The notes beneath the pieces were generated by a model, which was not told the DNA's origin, did not search any database, and saw only the letters and a list, made by a program, of their open reading frames with translations. A program made the translations under genes and the position numbers. From assembly GCA_017509715.1 (NCBI GenBank), contig JAFWOU010000004.1, positions 1 to 64,000 of the forward strand: a DNA stretch of 64,000 nucleotides. Reading direction: 5' to 3'. This document shows, one piece after another, positions 36,915-44,755 of the stretch; position 1 is the stretch's first letter; every line of letters starts with the position of its first letter. This DNA comes from Paludibacteraceae bacterium. GTDB taxonomy: Bacteria; Bacteroidota; Bacteroidia; Bacteroidales; Paludibacteraceae.

Positions 36915-36965
36915 AGGTTATGGGTTATGGGTTATGGGTTATAGGTTATAGGTGATAGGTTATGG
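36915..36965 (+). repeat. Tandem 7-base repeats, GGTTATG
   Basis: Seven consecutive units GGTTATG/GGTTATA/GGTGATA. The last unit contains the ATG (36962) of the next gene. Confidence 0.9.
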
Positions 36966-38938
36966 TGAAAACTTTTTGGAAACATCCGTGGACCGTGGCG
37001 GCAGGTAATATCCTGGTGCTGATGGCGCTCTACACGCTTACGCGCGTATTCTGCTACGCCGTCAATACGGCTATGTTTCCCGGTGTAGGCTTCGCTCACC
37101 TGCTGGAGATGCTCCTGGGCGGCATGCGCTTCGACCTGACGGCTATCCTCTATCTGAGTAGCCTATACCTCATCCTGATGTTGCTGCCCCTGCCGCAGCG
37201 TATTCGCACCCGGGCCGGCTACCAACGCACGGCCCGATGGCTGCTATGGGTGCCCAATACGCTCGGTCTGCTGGTCAACACCGCCGACATAGCCTATATC
37301 CCCTTCTCCGACCGACGCACGACGTGCACCTTCTTCTCGGAGTTCAGCCACGACAGCAACCTGCTGCAAATCCTGGGGCAAGGCATCGTGGACTACTGGT
37401 ACGTAGCGCTGTTTGCGATCGCCGCATGCACGGCCTTCATCCTGCTGACGCGTCGCGAAGCCCAATTAGGCAAACCCCGCGGACAGTGGCATCAAGCCTG
37501 GTACTATATCCGTGAGACCCTACTATTCGCCGGGTCGGTCTACATGATCGTCATCGGCATCCGCGGCGGCTTCGGACGCTATACACGTCCCATCACGCTG
37601 AGCAACGCCCTGCAATACACCGACACGCCTCGCGAGAGTGCGCTGGTACTCAACACGCCCTTCTCGCTCATGAAGTCGCTGGAGAACGAGACCTACGTAG
37701 ATCCGCAGTACTATGCCGAAGCGGAACTGGCTCAGCATATGAATCCCGTACATGCCCCCTATGCAGGTCCGGCCCGGACGGATAACGTGGTGGTACTGAT
37801 ACTGGAGTCGTTCAGCCAAGAATATATCGGCTATTACAACCACGACCTGGATAGCGGTACTTACACGGGCTACACCCCCTTCCTGGACTCGCTGCTGGCC
37901 CACTCGGTCACCTACCGGTACAGCTACGCCTCCGGCCGCAAGAGTATAGACGCCATGCCGTCGGTGCTGTCGTCGCTGCCGATGCTGATCGAACCCTATA
38001 TCGTCACGCCCTACGCGACGAACAGCGTATCGTCCTTAGCCGAACGGCTGCGACTGAAAGGCTATGAGTCGGCCTTCTACCACGGTGCGCCGAACGGCAG
38101 TATGGGTTTTCAGGCCTATGCCCGCAGCGCGGGTTTTGCCCACTACCGCGGCAAGACGGAGTATGAAGCATGGGCCGACGAGCAGGCCGCCGACCGCGCC
38201 TACCGCGATGCCTTTGACGGCACGTGGGCCATATGGGATGAGGAGTTTCTGCAATACTACGCCCAGGACATGAGCGGGCTAAAAGAGCCCTTTGTGACCG
38301 CCGTCTTCACGGCCTCGAGTCACCATCCCTTCCGCGTACCCAAACGCTACGAGGGACTCTTCCCTGAGGGCACGCAGGTGATCCATGTACCGGTAGGTTA
38401 CAGCGACTATGCCCTGCGGCGCTTCTTCGAGACCGCCCGGAAGCAGCCGTGGTACAAGCATACGCTCTTTGTGCTCACCGCCGACCATACCAATATGCCG
38501 ACGCACGCCGAGTACAGCAACGCACGCGGGCTATATGCCGTGCCGATCGCCTTCTACCACCCCGCATGGGACAAGGGTGAACTGCGTAGCAATGGGGCTG
38601 TGAGCCAGACGGACATCCTGCCTTCGGTGCTGGGTTACCTGGGCTATGACCGACCATCGTTCGGTTTTGGCGAAGACGCCCTGACGCAAACCAAGCCGCA
38701 CCCCTATGCCGTATGCTACAACGCGCCGGTCTATCAGATACTGAGCGACAGTCTGCTCCTGCAGTGGGACGGCGAGCAGGTACATGCCGTCTATGACTAC
38801 CGACAGGACCCGCTCCTAAAACACAACATAGCCGACAGCATCCCTGCCCAACGTATCGAGCCGATGACCGACTACCTGAAAGGCTATATACAGCAGTATA
38901 TCCACCGTATGCTCACCGACCAACTGACCGCCGAATGA
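36962..38938 (+). CDS. Membrane sulfatase-fold transferase (LTA-synthase-like)
   Basis: 658 residues of the alkaline-phosphatase/sulfatase superfamily. About five N-terminal membrane helices (to residue about 205) are followed by an extracytoplasmic domain. VVLILESFSQEYIG at about 278-291 holds the catalytic Ser/Thr position, and SGRKSIDAMPSVLSSLP, ASSHHPFRVP and LTADHTNMPTHAE carry metal- and substrate-binding residues. Relatives transfer phosphoglycerol or phosphoethanolamine to surface glycans or lipid A; the substrate here is unknown. Its stop overlaps the next start (ATGA), and it sits in a cluster with surface-glycan genes. The start ATG lies within a heptamer repeat. Confidence 0.82.
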   Translation: MVKTFWKHPWTVAAGNILVLMALYTLTRVFCYAVNTAMFPGVGFAHLLEMLLGGMRFDLTAILYLSSLYLILMLLPLPQRIRTRAGYQRTARWLLWVPNTLGLLVNTADIAYIPFSDRRTTCTFFSEFSHDSNLLQILGQGIVDYWYVALFAIAACTAFILLTRREAQLGKPRGQWHQAWYYIRETLLFAGSVYMIVIGIRGGFGRYTRPITLSNALQYTDTPRESALVLNTPFSLMKSLENETYVDPQYYAEAELAQHMNPVHAPYAGPARTDNVVVLILESFSQEYIGYYNHDLDSGTYTGYTPFLDSLLAHSVTYRYSYASGRKSIDAMPSVLSSLPMLIEPYIVTPYATNSVSSLAERLRLKGYESAFYHGAPNGSMGFQAYARSAGFAHYRGKTEYEAWADEQAADRAYRDAFDGTWAIWDEEFLQYYAQDMSGLKEPFVTAVFTASSHHPFRVPKRYEGLFPEGTQVIHVPVGYSDYALRRFFETARKQPWYKHTLFVLTADHTNMPTHAEYSNARGLYAVPIAFYHPAWDKGELRSNGAVSQTDILPSVLGYLGYDRPSFGFGEDALTQTKPHPYAVCYNAPVYQILSDSLLLQWDGEQVHAVYDYRQDPLLKHNIADSIPAQRIEPMTDYLKGYIQQYIHRMLTDQLTAE

Positions 38939-39918
38939 AACGCCTCGTGTACATAGCATGCCTCGCGCTCATCATCGGTTGCACCACGCGACCGGAGATA
39001 GAGATGACGATCCATACCTGCCGCCCCATGCCGGCACCGCGCGCAAGCGCCGCGGTAGCCGTGATCGACAGCACGGCCTATATCTTCGGCGGACGTGACC
39101 AGACGGGCCAGGCGCTGAACGACCTATGGCGCTACGATGCGCGTACCGACACCTGGACGCTCTGCGGCACCACACCCCTCTCGCCCCGCGTTCACCCCGC
39201 CGCATGCAGCCTGGACGGCAAACTGTATGTGGGGCTGGGTTTCTGCGGCAAGCATAGCCAGGACAGTTCGTACCTAAAAGACTGGTGGCAATACGACCCC
39301 CAGACCGACACATGGACCCAACTGGCCGACTACCCGAACCACTATACCGACCGCGCCGTATGCTTCACGGAACAGGACCGACTGCTGGTGGGCTACGGTT
39401 TTCGCTGGAACTATCGGCGCGACATGTTCTGCTACCACATAGCGGAGAACCGCTGGGACTCGATCGACGTAAGGGCGTCGTTTCACGGCTTCCCGACCCG
39501 TTCGTTCGGCGGTACGGGATGTACATGCAACGGACGGCATTACTACGGCACGGGGTACTACGGAGGCAGCTTGGATTGGTGGGGCGAACTGCATGCCGAC
39601 GCGAGCGGCAAGACCGGACGCTGGAGCGCATGCACAGACGTTCCCGGACCGGGACGCACCCTGGCCGCCTCGGCCGCTACGAAGCAGTATGTATACCTCT
39701 TCGGCGGCCTGCACTACGGAGGCGTGAACACTACGCAACAGGGACTAGAGGACATACGTCGTTACGACCCGGAGCAGGACAGCTGGACATGGGTAGGCAA
39801 TATGCCCACGACGCTGATGAACCACTGCTGTTTCGCTATCGGCGACCGCATCTATTTCGGTCTGGGCGAGACGATAGACGAAGAGATACAGGATAAATTA
39901 TACTATATTGAAGAATAA
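38935..39918 (+). CDS. Kelch-repeat lipoprotein
   Basis: 327 residues. The lipoprotein signal MKRLVYIACLALIIGC ends at Cys16. Five to six kelch blades are visible by their pattern of double Gly plus Tyr and Trp about six residues apart (AYIFGGRDQTGQALNDLWRY then DTWTLCG; YLFGGLHYGG then DIRRYDPEQDSWTWVG), so it is a beta-propeller. Overlaps the gene before by four bases and the gene after by eleven. A role in glycan binding or assembly at the outer membrane is inference from context. Confidence 0.78.
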   Translation: MKRLVYIACLALIIGCTTRPEIEMTIHTCRPMPAPRASAAVAVIDSTAYIFGGRDQTGQALNDLWRYDARTDTWTLCGTTPLSPRVHPAACSLDGKLYVGLGFCGKHSQDSSYLKDWWQYDPQTDTWTQLADYPNHYTDRAVCFTEQDRLLVGYGFRWNYRRDMFCYHIAENRWDSIDVRASFHGFPTRSFGGTGCTCNGRHYYGTGYYGGSLDWWGELHADASGKTGRWSACTDVPGPGRTLAASAATKQYVYLFGGLHYGGVNTTQQGLEDIRRYDPEQDSWTWVGNMPTTLMNHCCFAIGDRIYFGLGETIDEEIQDKLYYIEE

Positions 39919-41386
39919 ACTGCTCGTCATATGGCTGCTCTTCGCGACGACCGTCACGGCACGCGATTTGAGTTGGCGCTGGTGGCCCACAGGCATCAGC
40001 GACAGCGTGGTAGTGACCGACAGCCTCCGGTACACCGCCGAGGTGCAAGCCGTCGCGTCGTCAGGGCAGTGGGCGCCTACCTGGTTGCAGAGTCTGGAGA
40101 ACGGGCACGTGAGCGCTTCGCCCTATAGCGGAAGCCTGAGCGTGGGCATCGTGAAACCCGCGACCGCCAAGAACCGATGGTACGACTACGACTTCGGCGT
40201 GGAGCTGGCCGGACGGGTGCAACAGCCCGTAGCGGGGAGTCCGTGGGCCCAACTGCAAAACTACGGCACGGGCTATTTCCGGCAACTGTATGCCCATGTG
40301 CGGCTGTACCTGTTTGACATCACAGCCGGTATTAAGACGGAGCGCTACCTGACGCAAGACACCTTGCTCAGCAGCGGCGCGCTACTCTTCTCGGGCAACA
40401 GTCAACCCCTACCCCGCCTGACGATCGGTATGGAGCGCTGGACGCCCATACCGGGGTGCTACGGGTATGCAGAACTGAAGGGCGGACTGACCCACGGTTG
40501 GATAGCCGATAATGTGTATATGCAGGGCAGCTACCTGCACCATAAATGGATCGGACTGCGGCTGGGTGGCGACCTACCGGTGAACGTGAGTTACGAACTG
40601 CACCATGCGGCGCAGTGGGGCGGCACGAGTCCCGTATACGGCGATATAGGTAGCGACTGGAGTTCGTTTAAGAAGGTCTTCCTGGCACAAGCGGGCGGCG
40701 TGATGCGCAACGACCAGCAGAACGCGATCGGAAACCACCTGTGCAGCCAACAACTGATGCTGACGGCCAAGGGACGCGGATGGGAGGTCTCGGCCTACTG
40801 GCAGAACATGTCGGAGGACAACATGGCCTTCATCGGCTTGGGACACAACCTGGCCGACGGCCTATGGGGCATCAGCCTGAAGCAGAACCGGTGGCCCTAC
40901 ATACAGGGCGTGACCTACGAGTTGCTGAATACGACGGACCAGTCAGGCCCTTGGCACGACCGCGACGGACTATGCTATGCGGGCAACGACAGTTACTACC
41001 ACAATTCGGTGTTCCGGAACGGCTGGAACTACTGGTACCGCTCGATCGGTACGCCCCTGATCACCTCGCCGATCATGAATACCGACGGTACGATATATAC
41101 GCTCAACAGCCGCGTACGGGTGCACCACCTGGGCGTACGGGGTGATATATACGGTTTTCGCTACCGACTGCTGGCCAGCTATGCCCGCAACTACGGCAAC
41201 GACAACAAACAGCGTGCGCCGCTGAGCCGGAATACGGCCCTGATGCTGGAGGTAACGAAACACGTAGAGCAGGCCTGGGGACTGGACTTCGGGCTGCGCC
41301 TGGCCGCTGACCTGGGTACGCAATATGGCAACCAGTTTGGTGGCATGCTGACGATACGGAAACAAGGTTTAATTAGTAAATGGTAA
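39908..41386 (+). CDS. Wzi-like capsule assembly outer-membrane protein
   Basis: 492 residues from a TTG at 39908 that overlaps the kelch gene. A signal peptide (LLVIWLLFATTVTA) precedes a chain of amphipathic beta strands with frequent Tyr/Trp ends. The segments GNHLCSQQLMLTAKGRGWEVSAYWQNMSEDN and the early QWAPTWLQSLENGHVS are characteristic of the Bacteroidota Wzi-type family (capsule assembly). It probably forms a barrel that holds surface polysaccharide. Family call from remembered pattern; moderate confidence. Overlaps the following glycosyltransferase by seven bases. Confidence 0.7.
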   Translation: MKNKLLVIWLLFATTVTARDLSWRWWPTGISDSVVVTDSLRYTAEVQAVASSGQWAPTWLQSLENGHVSASPYSGSLSVGIVKPATAKNRWYDYDFGVELAGRVQQPVAGSPWAQLQNYGTGYFRQLYAHVRLYLFDITAGIKTERYLTQDTLLSSGALLFSGNSQPLPRLTIGMERWTPIPGCYGYAELKGGLTHGWIADNVYMQGSYLHHKWIGLRLGGDLPVNVSYELHHAAQWGGTSPVYGDIGSDWSSFKKVFLAQAGGVMRNDQQNAIGNHLCSQQLMLTAKGRGWEVSAYWQNMSEDNMAFIGLGHNLADGLWGISLKQNRWPYIQGVTYELLNTTDQSGPWHDRDGLCYAGNDSYYHNSVFRNGWNYWYRSIGTPLITSPIMNTDGTIYTLNSRVRVHHLGVRGDIYGFRYRLLASYARNYGNDNKQRAPLSRNTALMLEVTKHVEQAWGLDFGLRLAADLGTQYGNQFGGMLTIRKQGLISKW

Positions 41387-42111
41387 AACAATTGGTACAT
41401 ATCATCATGCCGGTGAAGGACTCGCTGGAGACGGCCGAAGAGGCGATACGGGCGATCGTGGGGAGCGGTCATACCTTGACCGTCTATGACGATTATTCCA
41501 CGCCGGAGAATGCCGCACGGCTGGATGCGCTGCACGAGGAACTGGGTATCCGCGTAGTGCATATCGCGGAACACGTGGATCATCCCTCGCCCAACTACCG
41601 ATGGGTACTCCGTACGGCACAACGTGAGGCGCTGGAACAGAACCGAGACCTCGTGATCGTAGAGAGCGACGTGCTGGTAAGGCCGGAGACGATAGATCGA
41701 TTAGTCGAAAGCAAAAAGGTGCCTTCGGGCACTCCGATAAATGTCAAAAGACCTATTGGCATGGTGGCGGCTGTGACGGTGAACGATGAGGGGGTGGTGA
41801 ATTTCCCGTATGAGTATGCCCGCAAGATCCGGAAGGACGGACCGTGCAAGAAGCGCTTCTCGTTCTGCTGCACATTGCTGACGCAAGAGCTGCTGTGCGC
41901 CTATGACTTCGAGCAACTGGATCCTGAGAAGAACTGGTATGACGTGCATATCAGTCATATGTCCGTCAAACTGGGCTTTGAGAATATCCTGCAGGTCAGC
42001 AATCCCGTCATCCACCGTCCGCATAGCAGCCGACCGTGGAAACAACTGAAATACACGAATCCGCTGCTCTACTACTGGCGCAAACTGACCCAACGCAAAG
42101 ACCGCATATGA
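41380..42111 (+). CDS. Family 2 glycosyltransferase with repeat-coded insertion
   Basis: 243 residues of the GT-A fold. LVHIIMPVKDSLETAEEAIRA is the first strand and helix; VYDDYSTPENAARLDAL binds nucleotide; VIVESDVLVRPETIDRLVE holds the metal-binding SDV (DxD position). Residues about 108-123 (VESKKVPSGTPINVKR) come from a repeat element (41702-41750) with core GTGCC-TTC-GGGCAC, immediately after the DxD motif. The sugar transferred is unknown. Overlaps the next gene's ATG by four bases. Confidence 0.82.
   Translation: MVKQLVHIIMPVKDSLETAEEAIRAIVGSGHTLTVYDDYSTPENAARLDALHEELGIRVVHIAEHVDHPSPNYRWVLRTAQREALEQNRDLVIVESDVLVRPETIDRLVESKKVPSGTPINVKRPIGMVAAVTVNDEGVVNFPYEYARKIRKDGPCKKRFSFCCTLLTQELLCAYDFEQLDPEKNWYDVHISHMSVKLGFENILQVSNPVIHRPHSSRPWKQLKYTNPLLYYWRKLTQRKDRI
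41702..41750 (+). repeat. Palindromic element in frame inside a glycosyltransferase
   Basis: AGTCGAAAGCAAAAAGGTGCC, TTCG, GGCACTCCGATAAA, TGTCAAAAG in sequence. The same order (reverse-complemented) occurs at 62090-62130; the core also starts bamA. Confidence 0.85.
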
Positions 42112-43514
42112 AACCCCTGGTATCCGTCATAGTGCCCCTATACAATGCGGCGCCTTATATCACCGAGGCGCTGGAGAGCATTTTGGCCTCCGGTTATCGA
42201 CCGATAGAGGTGGTCGTCATGAACGACGGCAGCACGGACGACAGCCTACGCGTAGCGCAGGCCTATGCGGCGCAGCATCCGGAGGTAAGGGTGCTGAGTC
42301 AACCGAATGCGGGTGCTTCGGCGGCACGAAACCATGCTATTCACGAGAGCAAAGGTGTATATATCCTGCCAGTGGATGCGGACAACAGGATTCATCCCAG
42401 GTATATCGAGGAGGCGGTTGAGGTGCTGGAGACGAGACCGGAAGTGCGCGTGGTGAGTTGCCGGGCCGAATTCTTTGGCGCCCGGACGGGTGAATGGATC
42501 ACCCCAAAGTTTAGTCACGCCCTGCTGGCCCGAAAGAATATGATCGACACCTGCGCGATGTACCGCCGGGCAGATTGGAATCGGACGCTTGGGTATAACG
42601 AGCATTGTGCGGCAAGGGAAGACTGGGATATGTGGTTATCGCTGTTTGAGTTAGGCGGTGAGTTTGTTCGTCTACCGGATATACGGCTTTATTATCGCGT
42701 ACGCGAGGGTTCGAAACGTATCCAGGATCGGGCGCTAAAGCATGCGCTGATTGAGCAGATCAACCTGCGACACCCGAACTATATGGAGAAGTATCTGGGT
42801 GGGCCGCTGCATTACCATCGCACCTGGAGCCGATTCCTGAATGCGTTCCGACGGGTGAAGCAGGTCGGAAAATTTGAGCGCTGGTATGCGGGAGACGTGA
42901 TTTTCCAGCGGCGCAACACCTTGCGGCTGACCGAAGGCGTGGTGGTAAAGCAATTTGCGACCCCGGGTTTCTGGAAGGGACTATGGTATGGCCTGATCGG
43001 CCGGAGCAAAGCACGCCGCAGTTATGAATATGCCATGCGTATGCCGGGTCTGACGCCTGAGCCCGTGGCCTATCGAGAGGTGCGGGTATGCGGATGGCTA
43101 CGCGAGAGCTGGTACGCATGCCGGGTATCGGAAGGTACGCATACGTTTAATGAACTGATCGGTGCTCCGAACTTCCCGCACCGGGAGGAGATACTGAAGG
43201 CTATCGGTCGCTTTACGGCGCGGCTACACCGGCAGGGCATCTTGCATCGAGACTACTCGGGCGGCAATATACTGTTCAACGACGACGGAACACGGGTGGA
43301 GGTGATCGACCTGAACCGCATACGATGGAAGAAGACGCTGAGCCGCACGGTGCGTTGGCAGAACCTGGAGCGGCTCAATATCGACCGCGAAGCCCTGCGC
43401 ATCATGGCCCGAGCCTATGCCGAAGCGATGGGGGATGACCCGGATGAGGCGGCGGAATATATCATTACGCACCGATGGAAAAAACATGTAAAACAAGGCA
43501 TAACGAATCTATGA
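42108..43514 (+). CDS. Glycosyltransferase fused to an LPS-kinase-like domain
   Basis: 468 residues from an ATG overlapping the previous stop; a longer frame from 42036 has no better start. Residues 1-230 are a family 2 glycosyltransferase (SVIVPLYNAAPYITEALESI, MNDGSTDDS, PVDADNRIHP with the DxD). Residues about 270-468 look like the WaaP/InaA/RIO-type lipopolysaccharide kinase fold: VVKQF as the ATP Lys region, then HRDYSGGNIL (His380, Asp382, Asn387) and the metal Asp401 in VIDLNR. It could add a sugar and phosphorylate the same core oligosaccharide. Fusion is unusual; the frame is continuous with no sign of error. Between another transferase and the ligase gene. Confidence 0.78.
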   Translation: MKPLVSVIVPLYNAAPYITEALESILASGYRPIEVVVMNDGSTDDSLRVAQAYAAQHPEVRVLSQPNAGASAARNHAIHESKGVYILPVDADNRIHPRYIEEAVEVLETRPEVRVVSCRAEFFGARTGEWITPKFSHALLARKNMIDTCAMYRRADWNRTLGYNEHCAAREDWDMWLSLFELGGEFVRLPDIRLYYRVREGSKRIQDRALKHALIEQINLRHPNYMEKYLGGPLHYHRTWSRFLNAFRRVKQVGKFERWYAGDVIFQRRNTLRLTEGVVVKQFATPGFWKGLWYGLIGRSKARRSYEYAMRMPGLTPEPVAYREVRVCGWLRESWYACRVSEGTHTFNELIGAPNFPHREEILKAIGRFTARLHRQGILHRDYSGGNILFNDDGTRVEVIDLNRIRWKKTLSRTVRWQNLERLNIDREALRIMARAYAEAMGDDPDEAAEYIITHRWKKHVKQGITNL

Positions 43515-44755
43515 ACCGATATCAAGACATCATGGGGCGCATCAACTACGGCCTGTTTCTATGCGTCGTGGCCCTGCTGCCCTTTCCGCAGGTATTCCTA
43601 CGGTATGCCTGCGTGCTGTGGGTAGTGAGTTGGTTGCTGGAAGGCCGCTGGATGCAACGCCCGAAATCCTTGCACGAGAACACGATGGCGATCCCCTTCC
43701 TGCTATTTGCCCTATGGTATGCCTGGAAAGCTATCTCTGGTCTGTGGGCCGCAGACCACGGCGCTTGGGCCTGGCAGATGGAACGGTATATGACCTTCGG
43801 ACTGATGCTGCCGATCGGTATCTGGGGCGTGAACGGGCGGTACGACATGCGCAAGATCAGCAGGGTGCTGGTCATCAGTTGCATGGTAGCGATCCCCTTG
43901 TATTTGATCGTCATGACGGTGCTGTACTACCATCGGGAGATCATCGACCAGCTGCAGTGGAAAGCCGAGTGGAACTACGGTGTGACCAGTTGGTACAGCT
44001 ACTTCGAGAACAACTCCTCCATCCTGAAGCACCGCTTGTTTCTATGCAGCGTCGAGATGCTAGGTGCGTTGCTAGCCATACAACTATGGCGGAAGGATAG
44101 GAAATGGCTGGCCGTGAGTCTGCCGGTGATGCTGAGCGCCATACCGCTAACGGGTAGCCGTCAGTCGATACTGACACTTGCCGCCCTGCTGGCCGTAGGG
44201 ATCATCTACGCCCTACCCCGCCGATACAGGCTGCGTTACGGCGTGGGCATATTGGTGCTGGGCATGGTGATCGGCGGCGGACTGCTGAAGCTGCATCCGC
44301 GTATGCAGGACTTTGACATCCATACCATCACGGAGATGCGCCAGGTGAATACCGAGCATGATATACGTCTCAATATATGGGGATTTGCCCTGCAGCAACC
44401 GAGCGACTACATAGCGTACGGCCTGGGAGCGGGACAGAGTACAGACTACCTGCTCCGGAAATACGAAGAGAAGGGCTATGACTACTATATCTTCAAGCAT
44501 TATCACGCCCACAACCAGTATCTGGAAGAACTGATGGAACTGGGTATACCGGGTCTGCTGCTGTTTGTGCTGGCATGGCTCAGTATACCGCTATGTGCAC
44601 GCGGCAAGGGCCGAAGGCTGGCGGTATTTATTACCGTTCTGTTTATGCTCAACATGCTGACAGACTGCATGTTCGGCAAGTTTGACGGCATTGCCCTATG
44701 GGCGGTTTGTCTGGTGCTGATCTTTCTCCAGTCCTACCCGGAACGTCAGGAGTAG
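43511..44755 (+). CDS. O-antigen ligase/polymerase (WaaL/Wzy-like)
   Basis: 414 residues from the ATG overlapping the previous stop (ATGA). Ten or more membrane helices with a large periplasmic loop around residues 220-330, which contains HNQYLEELMELGIPGLLLF; this H-N-x-[YF]-L motif with Glu is the WaaL/Wzy hallmark. It either joins O-antigen to lipid A-core or polymerises repeat units. If a ligase, it could also build the LPS to which T9SS cargo is attached, but no T9SS attachment gene is in view. Its last 60 bases overlap the oppositely transcribed barrel gene (44696-44755). Confidence 0.82.
   Translation: MNRYQDIMGRINYGLFLCVVALLPFPQVFLRYACVLWVVSWLLEGRWMQRPKSLHENTMAIPFLLFALWYAWKAISGLWAADHGAWAWQMERYMTFGLMLPIGIWGVNGRYDMRKISRVLVISCMVAIPLYLIVMTVLYYHREIIDQLQWKAEWNYGVTSWYSYFENNSSILKHRLFLCSVEMLGALLAIQLWRKDRKWLAVSLPVMLSAIPLTGSRQSILTLAALLAVGIIYALPRRYRLRYGVGILVLGMVIGGGLLKLHPRMQDFDIHTITEMRQVNTEHDIRLNIWGFALQQPSDYIAYGLGAGQSTDYLLRKYEEKGYDYYIFKHYHAHNQYLEELMELGIPGLLLFVLAWLSIPLCARGKGRRLAVFITVLFMLNMLTDCMFGKFDGIALWAVCLVLIFLQSYPERQE

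Noticed and set aside
42036..42107. Longer start for the glycosyltransferase-kinase fusion
   Set aside because: The extra 24 residues overlap the previous gene and precede the conserved first strand; the ATG at 42108 overlaps the previous stop as is usual in this cluster.
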